DNA of 64,000 nt from Paraglaciecola sp. L3A3 (GCF_009796765.1 NZ_CP047023.1:3083501-3147500); one strand, 5' to 3'. Numbered from the stretch's first letter, positions 40,951 through 50,001 are shown. The notes: generated by a model from the letters alone, not told the origin. Numbers and translations: made by a program.

Positions 40951-42553
40951 TAAAACGCCAGCTAATGAGTTAATCAATAACTCAACAAATAAAGATACAG
41001 TTGCCGAAGAACAAATTTCATTACATAAATGGCAACGTTTATCACCTATCGCAATTCTATATTTCGCCGCCAGCAGTGTTAAACAAATATTTAGTAATGC
41101 ACTTTATCTGATCCCTGTGTTAGCCATTAATTATAAAAGTATTTTGCAAAACCCTTTAATTTGGTTACCTGCTGTGGCTGTCGTTTTAGGGATATTGTTG
41201 TTATTCGCGATATTAAATTACAAGGTATATAGATTTAGATTATCGGCTAGTAATATTGAAATACGCTCTGGGGTGATAAATAAGAAACATCTCAACCTGC
41301 CCTTCGAACGTGTACAAAATGTCAAGCTTGAACAACCCGTCTATTTTCGTTTAACGGGCCATGTGTGTTTACAATTAGATACCGCTGGCTCAGCAAAAAA
41401 TGAAGCCAAACTTATTGCTCTTGATATCGCGTTTGCTGAGCAACTAAAAACTCATATTCTAGATTACGCACAAAATGTAGATCCAACAGTAAATTTATCC
41501 GATAAGGTGGAGGGGAAAGCCAACTCTCAATCAACAGCCGAAATATGTATAAATAGTAGAAGTTTGTCAGATCTAATTATTCATGGCATCACCAGCAATC
41601 GAATTTGGATCTTTTTAGGCGCCTTAGCTCCTTTTTACGATAAGATCATACGCTCTGTAAGTGAGAGCTTAGAGAATATAGGCATTGATTTAAGCACACT
41701 TTTTAACTTGCAAACCCACTCTATAATAGAAGTGACGCTTTATGCGTTGAGTATTACTATATTAATTATGTTACTTCTGGTCAGCCTTTCCGTTATAGGC
41801 TCAATTATCAGTTTTTACGGCTACACCTTAAATAAAATAGACGACCGATATATTAGACGCAGCGGCCTACTGACTAAACACGAAGTCAGTATGCGTTTGA
41901 GCCGTTTACAAATGATTGTACAAAAGCAAGACTGGTTAGATGTCCTGTTGAAACGAATTAATTTAACCTTTGAACAAAATAACTCTATTCAAACAAATAA
42001 TGTAAATTCAGCCACAAACAACAAAATTATAGTGCCCTCTATTAAACCCAATGAGTGCCAAGAGTTAATTGATGATGTTTATCCTGCAAACAATCTAGCC
42101 GCACTTATAAAACAGCAAAAATTTTGTCCAATTAGTCGACGTTTTATATTTAGAAATATAGCTTTTATTTGTTTGCCCATTTGGCTATTAGTCTGTGTAT
42201 TTGTTTTAGTTAATAATAATTGGCCACTGGCTGCCATTATTACAATCGTCTTTCTGATGGTGTGTGGTTTAGTTTTTTTACGTTGGAAACGCTGGGGCAT
42301 AGCGACAGATGAAAACTATGTTTATATTCGTAAAGGTTTATTAGGTGTCGATTATTTCTGTTTCCCATTATTTAAAATCCAACAAACACAATTTATGCAA
42401 AGTCTATTGATGAAAAAAAGAAAATTAGCTTCAATCAAGTTTGTTTTGGCTTCTGGTGCATTAAAAATTCCTTTAATAGAAGAATCATTCGCCTATAGAT
42501 TAATAAATGAGTGTCTATTTAAGGTTGAATCAAGTAAAAAGTCTTGGATGTGA
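40943..42553 (+). CDS. PH-domain (bPH2, YdbT-like) membrane protein
   Basis: This 536-residue inner-membrane protein has three bPH2 units, each following a pair of hydrophobic segments. The unit sites are RLSASNIEIRSGVINKKHLN near 95, DDRYIRRSGLLTKHEVSMRL near 300 and TDENYVYIRKGLLGVDYFC near 455. The repeated pattern is visible by eye. It is co-translated with the YdbS-like partner (8-base overlap). Its role is unknown. Confidence 0.85.
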   Translation: MDNKTPANELINNSTNKDTVAEEQISLHKWQRLSPIAILYFAASSVKQIFSNALYLIPVLAINYKSILQNPLIWLPAVAVVLGILLLFAILNYKVYRFRLSASNIEIRSGVINKKHLNLPFERVQNVKLEQPVYFRLTGHVCLQLDTAGSAKNEAKLIALDIAFAEQLKTHILDYAQNVDPTVNLSDKVEGKANSQSTAEICINSRSLSDLIIHGITSNRIWIFLGALAPFYDKIIRSVSESLENIGIDLSTLFNLQTHSIIEVTLYALSITILIMLLLVSLSVIGSIISFYGYTLNKIDDRYIRRSGLLTKHEVSMRLSRLQMIVQKQDWLDVLLKRINLTFEQNNSIQTNNVNSATNNKIIVPSIKPNECQELIDDVYPANNLAALIKQQKFCPISRRFIFRNIAFICLPIWLLVCVFVLVNNNWPLAAIITIVFLMVCGLVFLRWKRWGIATDENYVYIRKGLLGVDYFCFPLFKIQQTQFMQSLLMKKRKLASIKFVLASGALKIPLIEESFAYRLINECLFKVESSKKSWM

Positions 42554-42642
42554 AATAAGTTTTTATAAAAAATAAAGCGTATAAATCGATTAAATCGCCA
42601 TTTTTTGCTTAAATGACCAGCAAGATGTTTAGATACTGAGCA

Positions 42643-42670
42643 AACAGTTTTTTTAATTAAAAAAACTGTT
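42643..42670. repeat. 28-bp perfect palindrome before the tRNA promoter
   Basis: The left 14 bases AACAGTTTTTTTAA are mirrored exactly by the right 14. The final TT is also the first two bases of the -35 hexamer of the tRNA promoter. It could terminate the bPH2 operon on either strand (A- and T-rich stem) and supply an A/T-rich upstream element to the promoter. Confidence 0.7.
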
Positions 42671-42697
42671 GACGACTAAATACTAGATCAGCATAAT
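42669..42697 (+). promoter_or_regulatory. tRNA operon promoter with GC-rich discriminator
   Basis: TTGACG (42669-42674), a 17-bp spacer and CATAAT (42692-42697) are followed by ACGCGCC. A GC-rich discriminator of this kind is typical of stringently controlled stable-RNA promoters. The first tRNA begins 32 bases downstream. Confidence 0.85.
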
Positions 42698-42729
42698 ACG
42701 CGCCACTTCGGTAACGGAGTAAAACAAAT

Positions 42730-42806
42730 GGCTACATAGCTCAGCTGGTTAGAGCACATCACTCATAATGATGGGGTCCCAGGTTCAAATCCCGGTGTAG
42801 CCACCA
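42730..42806 (+). tRNA. tRNA-Met (CAT), elongator
   Basis: A complete 77-nt cloverleaf with encoded CCA. The acceptor arms GGCTACA/TGTAGCC pair, and the anticodon loop is CTCATAA. It is close to the E. coli elongator tRNA-Met and lacks the initiator-type unpaired first base. Confidence 0.96.
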
Positions 42807-42834
42807 CTTTGTTTTAACGAACAAAGTTATGTAT

Positions 42835-42919
42835 GCGGGAGTGGTGGAATTGGTAGACACGCTGGATTTAGGTTCCAGTGCTTCACGGCGTGAGAGTTCG
42901 AGTCTCTCCTTCCGCACCA
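42835..42919 (+). tRNA. tRNA-Leu (TAG)
   Basis: An 85-nt class II tRNA with a long variable arm (GTGCTTCACGGCGTG region) and encoded CCA. The anticodon loop TTTAGGT gives anticodon TAG, reading CUA/CUG-type leucine codons. Confidence 0.95.
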
Positions 42920-42923
42920 TTGT

Positions 42924-42998
42924 TGGGGTATAGCCAAGTGGTAAGGCAGCGGGTTTTGATCCCGCCATTCGTTGGTTCAAGTCCAGCTACCCCAGCCA
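42924..42998 (+). tRNA. tRNA-Gln (TTG), copy 1
   Basis: A 75-nt tRNA with TGGGGTA/TACCCCA acceptor arms and anticodon loop TTTTGAT, giving anticodon TTG. It ends in GCCA and lies four bases after tRNA-Leu in the same transcript. Confidence 0.96.
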
Positions 42999-43076
42999 TT
43001 ATTTTTTAGTAAATTGTTTAATTGACAATTTATTATATAAATAAACGGCTGTTTATTTATAGTACACCTGTTTTAT

Positions 43077-43151
43077 TGGGGTATAGCCAAGTGGTAAGGC
43101 AGCGGGTTTTGATCCCGCCATTCGTTGGTTCAAGTCCAGCTACCCCAGCCA
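43077..43151 (+). tRNA. tRNA-Gln (TTG), copy 2
   Basis: Sequence identical to copy 1 over its 75 bases. Its 3' half plus the terminator that follows is the probable parent of the 82-bp tandem array downstream. Confidence 0.96.
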
Positions 43152-43161
43152 AACACCAATT

Positions 43162-43188
43162 AAGCCTGCTTTTACAGCAGGCTTTTTT
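43162..43188 (+). terminator. Terminator of the tRNA operon
   Basis: A 9-bp stem (43162-43170 with 43176-43184) followed by a T-run lies 10 bases after the second tRNA-Gln. The same arrangement, with an altered stem, recurs in each repeat unit downstream. Confidence 0.88.
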
Positions 43189-43804
43189 GATCACGGCATC
43201 TATACGTTGGTTCAAATCCAGCTATCCTAACCCATCAGCAAATTAACCCAGCTTTATAATAAGCTTTTTTGATCACGGCATCTATACGTTGGTTCAAATC
43301 CAGCTATCCTAACCCATCAGCAAATTAACCCAGCTTTATAACAAGCTTTTTTGATCCCGGCATCTATGCGTTGGTTCAAATCCAACTATCCTAACCCATC
43401 AGCAAATTAACCCAGCTTTATAACAAGCTTTTTTGATCCCGGCATCTATGCGTTGGTTCAAATCCAACTATCCTAACCCATCAGCAAATTAACCCAGCTT
43501 TATAACAAGCTTTTTTGATCCCGGCATCTATGCCTTGGTTCAAATCCAACTATCCTAACCCATCAGCAAATTAACCCAGCTTTATAACATGCTTTTTTGA
43601 TCCCGGCATCTATGCGTTGGTTCAAATCCAACTATCCTAACCCATCAGCAAATTAACCCAGCTTTATAACAAGCTTTTTTGATCCCGGCATCTATACGTT
43701 GGTTCAAATCCAGCTATCCTAACCCATCAGCAAATTAACCCAGCTTTATAACAAGCTTTTTTGATCCCAGCATCAATGCGTTGGTTCAATTCCAACTATC
43801 CCAG
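43189..43804 (+). repeat. Tandem array of eight 82-bp units derived from tRNA-Gln 3' half
   Basis: Units begin at 43189, 43271, 43353, 43435, 43517, 43599, 43681 and 43763, exactly 82 bp apart; the last is cut at about 42 bases. Each starts with GATCCCGGCATC (the anticodon-stem side of tRNA-Gln). Each then carries GTTGGTTCAAATCCAAC, a well-paired T-arm, then a degraded acceptor end and a terminator-like hairpin AGCTT/AAGCT with a T-run. The 5' half of the tRNA, including the anticodon, is absent, so no functional tRNA is encoded. This array fills most of the 763-bp gap before the AGCS gene; 43805-43914 shows only the ribosome binding site of that gene. Confidence 0.92.
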
Positions 43805-43914
43805 CGATAAACGAAAAAATCCATTTATGGATAGCACTAGACATAAAAGCCTGAAAACGGCAGACTTCTTATACTCAACATCATCAACACCACCATATAA
43901 TCATAGGATTTATT

Positions 43915-45327
43915 TTGATCAATGAAATCGTAGCGTTTATTAATAACGTACTCTGGGGCAACGGCCAAATTCTGATTTATATGTTGTTAATTGCAGGTGT
44001 GTGGTTTTCATCTAAATTAGGCTTTATTCAAATCCGCCACTTTAGACATATGTTTTCAGTGATGAAAGGCAGTACTAAAAGTGATAAAGCAGGTATAAGT
44101 TCATTTCAAGCCTTATGTACTAGTTTATCTGCCAGAGTGGGCACAGGAAACTTAGCAGGCGTAGCTGTGGCCATATCACTCGGTGGCTCAGGGGCAATAT
44201 TTTGGATGTGGGTGATTGCCATTTTAGGTATGGCAACGGGCTTTGCAGAAAGTGTCTTAGGTCAATTATATAAAGTCAAAGATGCGAACGGTGAATATAG
44301 AGGTGGCCCAGCCTATTATATCCAGCAAGGTTTAAATAAACGCTGGTTAGCTGTGATATTTTCGCTATTTTTATTCTTAGGTTATGGTTTCATTTTTAGT
44401 GCAGTACAAGCCAACACAATAACTGATGCACTAAATCACGCATACGAGATCCCTACCCTTTACTCAGGTTTAGTCATAATATTATTAGCTGGCTTGATTG
44501 TTATTGGAGGCTTACGCGCCATTGCTAAGTTTGCCGAATGGGTTGTGCCTTTCATGGCTGTTACCTATGTATTAGTCACAGTGGTGATCACTATTCTAAA
44601 CGCAGACTTAGTGCCTGCTATGTTATGGGATATAATTTCCTCTGCATTCGGTTTAAATGAAGCCGGTGCCGGTGCCATAGGTGCTGCATTTAAACACGGC
44701 GTACAAAGGGGGTTATATTCTAACGAAGCAGGCTCAGGCAGTGTGCCTCATGCAGCTGCTAGTGCCACTCCAAATCCCAATCATCCAGTATCCCAAGGTT
44801 ATGTACAAATGTTAGGCGTTTTTATCGACACTATGATTTTGTGTACTTGTTCTGCTGTAGTCATCCTACTAGCTGGTGGTTCAAGTAGTGAACAAATGGA
44901 AGGTATTCGCTTAACTCAAGATGCAATGAGCTCACATTTAGGCACAGGAGGCGCCGACTTTGTAGCAGCAGCCATTAGCTTATTTGCATTTACTTCAGTG
45001 GTAGCTAACTACGCCTACGGCGAAAGTAACTTACATATGTTTAAATTGGACAATAAAGTCGGTAGAACCTGTTATACAGCCGGTTATTTAATGATGATCC
45101 TTTGGGGGTCAATGGCTGCGCTACCTGAAGTATGGGCAGCGGCAGATATGGCTTTAGGCCTAATGACAGTGATCAATATAATAGCCCTAGTTTTGATGAC
45201 TCCCACTATAGTGTCTATCAGTAAAGATTATTTCAAAAAGCGTGATAATGGCGAGGAAATTAGTTATCAAACGGGTGATTGTGAAATACAGGGTAAATCA
45301 GAAGATGGCATTTGGGATAATAAATAA
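43915..45327 (+). CDS. Sodium:alanine/glycine symporter (AGCS family)
   Basis: This 470-residue inner-membrane protein has about ten hydrophobic segments and AGCS signatures: SLSARVGTGNLAGVAVAISL (near 70), GGPAYYIQQGL, and LYSNEAGSGSVPHAAA. It imports alanine or glycine with Na+. The start is TTG at 43915 with AGGA eight bases upstream, giving MINEIVAFINNVLWG, typical of the family. It is a single gene, followed eight bases later by a MITE copy. Confidence 0.94.
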   Translation: MINEIVAFINNVLWGNGQILIYMLLIAGVWFSSKLGFIQIRHFRHMFSVMKGSTKSDKAGISSFQALCTSLSARVGTGNLAGVAVAISLGGSGAIFWMWVIAILGMATGFAESVLGQLYKVKDANGEYRGGPAYYIQQGLNKRWLAVIFSLFLFLGYGFIFSAVQANTITDALNHAYEIPTLYSGLVIILLAGLIVIGGLRAIAKFAEWVVPFMAVTYVLVTVVITILNADLVPAMLWDIISSAFGLNEAGAGAIGAAFKHGVQRGLYSNEAGSGSVPHAAASATPNPNHPVSQGYVQMLGVFIDTMILCTCSAVVILLAGGSSSEQMEGIRLTQDAMSSHLGTGGADFVAAAISLFAFTSVVANYAYGESNLHMFKLDNKVGRTCYTAGYLMMILWGSMAALPEVWAAADMALGLMTVINIIALVLMTPTIVSISKDYFKKRDNGEEISYQTGDCEIQGKSEDGIWDNK

Positions 45328-45334
45328 AACTAAA

Positions 45335-45589
45335 TAACCTGTAGACTGGATAAGCCGAACCTCTCGATAACGCTCTTTTTGTGCCTAGCGGCGTTGGGCT
45401 TCCTAGCCGCGATGGAGGAGAGTCTAGCAATAACACGTTATTACGTACGACAATCCGCCTTGCCATACACGAAAAATTTCGTCACCGAGTAAGAATTTAG
45501 GTGAGGTGATTTGGGAAAATGTTATTAAGCTATTGAATGTTAATGATAAATTTAGCTTAAACGATACTTCTTATCCAGAACTCAGGTTA
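45335..45589 (+). mobile_element. MITE-like inverted-repeat element, copy 2
   Basis: A 255-bp element in the same orientation as copy 1, beginning TAACCTGTAGACTGGATAAG and ending TTATCCAGAACTCAGGTTA, flanked by AA on both sides. It sits between the AGCS stop and the end of the YkgJ gene. The internal core GCAATAACACGTTATTACG is the same as in copy 1. Confidence 0.78.
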
Positions 45590-45596
45590 AATAAAG

Positions 45597-45992
45597 TTAA
45601 TCAAAACTAGGTCGGCTGTCCTTCAATATCTTATCTAAATCTGCTTGAGCTTTCACCGGTTCAAGTAGGTCTTCCTGCTCTAACATTTCACATTCGTCAT
45701 TAATCATTTGTTTAACCGTAACAGGATAAAACCTACAATCTTCGGGACGATCATGATAGATATCACAAGTATAAAAAATATTGCCTGTTTCTGTACTAGT
45801 AGAGCCACGTAAGAATGGACATAGGTCTAATAGTTTTCCACTATTAGGTGAAAACCAAATTAAGCCCCCTTTTACATATTCAGCAATATCTGGACGAAAC
45901 AACTGCCACATATCCATATCGCTGTCAGATGCAGAAAGGTCGCCATGACTATATTTAATGCAACACTTTCCACACTGAGTACATTCTTTCAT
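45597..45992 (-). CDS. YkgJ-family cysteine-cluster protein
   Basis: This 131-residue protein has the N-terminal CTQCGKCC motif, further Cys at LCPFL, TCDIY and DCRFYP, and a metal-binding (zinc or Fe-S) character typical of the YkgJ/UPF0153 family. The function is not defined. It ends seven bases from a MITE end and lies on the same strand as the YlqF-type GTPase upstream (57 bp). Confidence 0.85.
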   Translation of the reverse strand: MKECTQCGKCCIKYSHGDLSASDSDMDMWQLFRPDIAEYVKGGLIWFSPNSGKLLDLCPFLRGSTSTETGNIFYTCDIYHDRPEDCRFYPVTVKQMINDECEMLEQEDLLEPVKAQADLDKILKDSRPSFD

Positions 45993-46049
45993 ATTTGGCT
46001 AGAACTCATTTTAACTACCTTAAACCTGAACTTCACTGCCCAAGAAGGG

Positions 46050-47066
46050 TTATTTAGAACGAGAGCGATTTTCTTTTTTCATCCGGGCAGATTGTGCAGC
46101 ACGATCTGATTGGCGCTTTTCTTTACGATCTTTTTTGTCTGGGGTTAACGAGCCTGTTTTGAAACTCTGTTTACGTTTTACTTTATCTGCTTCTTTTTTG
46201 GCAGCAATTTTTTCCATCTCAACTTCTTCTTGCTGCACCATATCTGGAGTTTCTAGACTGATACGCCCTAACTTGCCCGATCTGAGTTCATTAATTAATA
46301 CTTCACAAATTTTATGTAAGTTAACTCTACCACCCGCCATTAAGGCACCACGACTACCTGCCGCAACTTCTAAAAACTCTATTTCAGTCGTTGGGATATG
46401 TTCTAGTTTAAAACGATCTTTTAATAGTTCTGGGTAAGCCTTAATTAAATAATCTGCGGCATAAAAACCTACATCATCATATTCCATTGCCGTATCTTTA
46501 ATCGCTCCAGTCGCCGCTAATCGATAACCACTGTTAGGGTTTTCGACTTTTGGCCACAAAATACCTGGGGTATCAAACAAGGTAATGCCATTACCTAAAT
46601 TAATACGTTGTTGATTTTTAGTCACCGCAGCTTCATTACCCGTTTTAGCAATCACGCGATCAGCTAAAATGTTAATTAGGGTAGATTTCCCTACGTTTGG
46701 AATACCGACTATCATGGTATTAATAGTTTTTACGCTAGCGTCTTTTTCAGGCAACATTTTACGACATAAGTCGATGATCTGTTTCATTTTGGCAGGTTGT
46801 TCAGTGGTGGCTGCGAACGTCTTTACTGATCTTTCACGCTCTAAATATTCTTGCCACATTGCGGTGATTTCGGGATCAGCTAGATCCGTTTTACTCAAGA
46901 CTTTAATACAAGGTTTATCACCTCGCATTTGAGCGATCGCTGGATTTTCACTTGAATAAGGAATACGTGCATCTAACACTTCAATCAATAAATCAACTTG
47001 AGGCAAAACTTGTTTAATTTCTTTTTGGGCTTTATGCATATGCCCTGGGTACCAATGAACTGCCAT
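46050..47066 (-). CDS. ylqF: Circularly permuted ribosome-assembly GTPase (YlqF/RbgA type)
   Basis: This 338-residue GTPase has motifs in permuted order: G4 LSKTDLAD (near 58), then G1 GIPNVGKSTLIN (near 122) and G3 FDTPGILWP. The start MAVHWYPGHMHKA is the YlqF hallmark. In Bacillus RbgA matures the 50S subunit. The C-terminal tail (about 285-338) is strongly basic (KKDRKEKRQSDRAAQSARMK), longer than usual and probably RNA-binding. Confidence 0.93.
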   Translation of the reverse strand: MAVHWYPGHMHKAQKEIKQVLPQVDLLIEVLDARIPYSSENPAIAQMRGDKPCIKVLSKTDLADPEITAMWQEYLERERSVKTFAATTEQPAKMKQIIDLCRKMLPEKDASVKTINTMIVGIPNVGKSTLINILADRVIAKTGNEAAVTKNQQRINLGNGITLFDTPGILWPKVENPNSGYRLAATGAIKDTAMEYDDVGFYAADYLIKAYPELLKDRFKLEHIPTTEIEFLEVAAGSRGALMAGGRVNLHKICEVLINELRSGKLGRISLETPDMVQQEEVEMEKIAAKKEADKVKRKQSFKTGSLTPDKKDRKEKRQSDRAAQSARMKKENRSRSK

Positions 47067-47143
47067 TTTTTCGCCTTTCGTATTTTAAATATCATTATCC
47101 GATAAATCGGATAAAACTGAATAATAGTATTATACCTATGCCT

Positions 47144-47320
47144 TTAGCCTGTGTAATGCATGATGAGTTGAATAACAACTGAAATCACTAATAAGGGTAA
47201 GATCCAACGACCAAACTTACTCATTTGTTGATTGGACAAATTAAAATTAGCTCGCTCAATTAATGGCACTAGTACCACTAGAGCAATAAATAATACACCT
47301 AAGATAAGCAATACCGTCAT
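47144..47320 (-). CDS. Small two-span membrane protein coupled to ubiF
   Basis: A 58-residue protein, MTVLLILGVLFIALVVLVPL at its start, with two hydrophobic segments (about 2-20 and 39-54) joined by a polar loop. Its ATG overlaps the ubiF stop codon by one base (TAATG), which supports real, coupled translation. I do not recognise a family. The position suggests a link to quinone or membrane metabolism, but this is only inferred from coupling. Confidence 0.6.
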   Translation of the reverse strand: MTVLLILGVLFIALVVLVPLIERANFNLSNQQMSKFGRWILPLLVISVVIQLIMHYTG

Positions 47321-48507
47321 TACACTAATCCCATAGCATACTTTAATGCTTGTTTTTTTAGCGGGCCTGAACTGTTAGCTAATTTTAAACCTAAATTTCT
47401 GAGTAATGATAAAGGAGTATTATCGTTGCTAAAAATGGCATAAAGGCTATCCATAGCTGTCATCATAATTAAATTATCCGTGCGACGATCTTTCTCGTAG
47501 GCATTTAACCAGAGCTGTCGATTAGTATCCGTTAATGCCTGTGAACGGCCATGCACTCTAACACAGCTTGCTAATTGGGTAAGCAACGACCCAACATCCT
47601 TAAAACCTAAATTCACTCCCTGCCCAGCTAATGGGTTGATAGTATGCGCCGCATCTCCGATCAACACACTGTTATGTTTATAATATTGATTAGCGTGCAT
47701 TCTAGTTAGACCAAAACTGGCTGTTGATAACACCTCAAAATCTACTAATTCGTCAGGAAAAACCTGAATGATTTGTTGTTTAAGTTTTTCATTTGATAAG
47801 GTTTTTAACCACTTAATATTTTTCACACTGTTATACCAAACTAACGAACCATATCCGTCATACAAGGGTAAAAAAGCCAGAGGACCATTAGCGGTAAATT
47901 GTTGCCAAGTGATATCTTGACTAGCAATATCCGTTTTAATAGTAATGCCTAATGCCTGTTGCGCATATTGCCATCCTTGCACACCAATATTACTTGCCTG
48001 TCGAACCTTAGAATTACCACCATCAGCTCCGATGATAATTTTGCTATCGATCTGTTGACCATCAGCAAGTATCAACTGAGTTTGACCTTTAGGGTTAATT
48101 GATACTAAAGGTTGATTCCAAAAACAACGGATATTACCCACCTCAGCTATAGCTTGGTGTAGTCCTAATTGAATAATTCGGTTCTCAACAATATGGCCTA
48201 AATGACTGGTGCCTACTGAGTGACAATCAAAATCAGTGCGACAAGTACTTTTATTCCATACTGATAAACGTTTGTATTCACACAGCCTCATTTTCTCGAT
48301 AAAAGACCATGCACCAAGATCCGTGAGTAATTTTTCTGAAGTTAAACTAATAGCAGAGACTCGCATGTCTGGAGCTTGAGAAGCAGAAAAATCAGCAGGT
48401 TTGTTCGTTTCGATTAAGGCAACATCAAAACCCATCGCTCCCAATCCTAAGGCAATAGCCGAACCTACCATTCCTCCACCTACTACACAAAAATCAAACA
48501 AACTCAT
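47320..48507 (-). CDS. ubiF: 2-octaprenyl-3-methyl-6-methoxy-1,4-benzoquinol hydroxylase
   Basis: This 395-residue flavoprotein monooxygenase is of the UbiH/UbiF/UbiI family. The FAD loop is VVGGGMVGSAIALGLG, with a central IIGADGGNSKVRQ and the late GDAAHTINPLAGQGVNLG. WQQFTANGPLAFLPL and the ending LKKQALKYAMGLV are closest to E. coli UbiF. It adds a ring hydroxyl in ubiquinone synthesis at the inner membrane. Followed by the coupled 58-residue membrane protein. Confidence 0.9.
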   Translation of the reverse strand: MSLFDFCVVGGGMVGSAIALGLGAMGFDVALIETNKPADFSASQAPDMRVSAISLTSEKLLTDLGAWSFIEKMRLCEYKRLSVWNKSTCRTDFDCHSVGTSHLGHIVENRIIQLGLHQAIAEVGNIRCFWNQPLVSINPKGQTQLILADGQQIDSKIIIGADGGNSKVRQASNIGVQGWQYAQQALGITIKTDIASQDITWQQFTANGPLAFLPLYDGYGSLVWYNSVKNIKWLKTLSNEKLKQQIIQVFPDELVDFEVLSTASFGLTRMHANQYYKHNSVLIGDAAHTINPLAGQGVNLGFKDVGSLLTQLASCVRVHGRSQALTDTNRQLWLNAYEKDRRTDNLIMMTAMDSLYAIFSNDNTPLSLLRNLGLKLANSSGPLKKQALKYAMGLV

Positions 48508-48550
48508 TTCCTTCTTGGTACAAATTCAAATATTAGAAATAATTGAAAAC

Positions 48551-49480
48551 CTAACGGCTAGCCTTGCCTAATGAAGTGATTGCAGAGCCCATAACCACAA
48601 TCGCCCCACCAATATAGGCCCACTTATCTAGTTCGCTGGCAACAAAATGCTGTGGCATGAATTCTACTGCAAAATACATACTGATAAAGGTAAAAACCGG
48701 CGCCAAAGTAATTATCGCCCCGACTTTCGATGCTTGCCAAATACTTAAAGCCTCAGTAAAAGCACCGTAGCCCACTATAGTATTGAGACAACAAAAAATT
48801 AATGCGAATACATGCACTGCATCAAGACCAGACAAAAGCTGGACGTTAACAAATGGCAGTAACATAAGCATACCAATCAAATAAATATATAGAGTTAATT
48901 GTTTAGCTGAAAAAGATTTTAATAATGACTTTTGCATTAAAGCATAACCAGCCCAAGCAACAGCTGAGAAAACAATAATTAACACACCCAGAGTGTATTC
49001 ATTTAAAGCTAAAAACAATGTGGCTAATCTATCATTAAAAAATAAAATTAAACCTAAAAGCAATAAACAAGCCCCAACACACTCTAAGCGACTAAATCGT
49101 TCAGAGAAGAAGATAATGCTACCCAACATCAATAAAAATGGCGCAAGCTGCATAATAACTAATGCTGATTCAGGATTTAAATACTCTAAACCTTGAACAT
49201 ATGACACATAATTAGCCACTAATAAAAAACTGACTAAAATTAACCAGCCACCTTTACGACTTTTAATTACAGCTAATTGAGGTAGGGAGCGGCTTTTATA
49301 CAGAACTATAAAAACAAAAACACCCGCGACTAGAAATCGATACCAAGTGATAGTCACAGCATCCATGACTTCTAAACTCAATTTTAAAAATATGGGAAGT
49401 ACACCCCACAACAAAGCAGTCAACAAAGATAAGGCAAATCCATACCAATGTTTATTAGGATCCAAATCAGTTTTACGCAC
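48551..49480 (-). CDS. EamA/DMT-family transporter
   Basis: This 309-residue inner-membrane protein has ten hydrophobic segments in two EamA repeats (about 13-145 and 165-300), including LLTALLWGVLPIFLK and ITLAPVFTFISMYFA. Such proteins export amino acids or metabolites. The substrate is unknown. It lies 44 bp upstream of ubiF on the same strand and may share its transcript. Confidence 0.88.
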   Translation of the reverse strand: MRKTDLDPNKHWYGFALSLLTALLWGVLPIFLKLSLEVMDAVTITWYRFLVAGVFVFIVLYKSRSLPQLAVIKSRKGGWLILVSFLLVANYVSYVQGLEYLNPESALVIMQLAPFLLMLGSIIFFSERFSRLECVGACLLLLGLILFFNDRLATLFLALNEYTLGVLIIVFSAVAWAGYALMQKSLLKSFSAKQLTLYIYLIGMLMLLPFVNVQLLSGLDAVHVFALIFCCLNTIVGYGAFTEALSIWQASKVGAIITLAPVFTFISMYFAVEFMPQHFVASELDKWAYIGGAIVVMGSAITSLGKASR

Positions 49481-49766
49481 AAGACCTTCAGAAAAATATA
49501 TAAAAATTGAATTTGCAAAGTGACATCAAGAATACAGCAAAAAAGCAGATTGGGGCAGCGTGATACAGACTAAACAGCATGGTTCTGATAAAAAACATTA
49601 CATAACCTAAGCCCAGTTTAAAGAGATGGTAGAAACCCAGCCATTGTTTATTTTAATCTTACCTGCTACTAATACTTAACATCCCCTCTGTTCAGTTGCC
49701 TTTATTTTATAAGCTAAAGTAGAATGAAATTCCGTTGACTTATACCATTCTAGCTAAATTAGTAGT
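49481..49766. other. Intergenic region upstream of the EamA gene
   Basis: This 286-bp stretch between the EamA start and MITE copy 3 holds no convincing gene, repeat or terminator. It presumably carries the promoter of the EamA-ubiF unit. Confidence 0.4.
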
Positions 49767-50001
49767 TAACCTGAGTTCTGGATAAGAAGTATCGTCCAAT
49801 CTTAATTTATTATTAAAATTCAATAACTTAATAACATTCACCCAATTCACCTCACATGAATGCTTACTCGGTGACGAAATTTTTTCGTGTATAGTAAGGC
49901 GGATTATCGTACGTAATAACGTGTTATTGCTAGACAATCCAACGCCGCTAGGCACAAAAAGAGCGTTATCGAGAGGTTCGGCTTATCCAGTATTCAGGTT
50001 A
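49767..50001 (-). mobile_element. MITE-like inverted-repeat element, copy 3 (inverted)
   Basis: A 235-bp element in the opposite orientation to copies 1 and 2, beginning TAACCTGAGTTCTGGATAAG and ending CTTATCCAGTATTCAGGTTA, flanked by GT on both sides. It is about 20 bp shorter because part of the CTAGCCGCG segment is missing. It ends 108 bp upstream of the DUF2007 gene. Confidence 0.78.

Noticed and set aside
43022-43246. Open frame across the second tRNA-Gln
   Set aside because: It translates tRNA and repeat sequence and has no coding character.
43189-43804. CRISPR-like array
   Set aside because: The units are contiguous 82-bp copies without unique spacers, there are no cas genes, and each unit is clearly tRNA-Gln-derived.
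43189-43804. Additional tRNA-Gln genes or pseudo-tRNAs counted as genes
   Set aside because: Only the 3' half is present in each unit, with no D-arm or anticodon loop, so no unit can make a tRNA.
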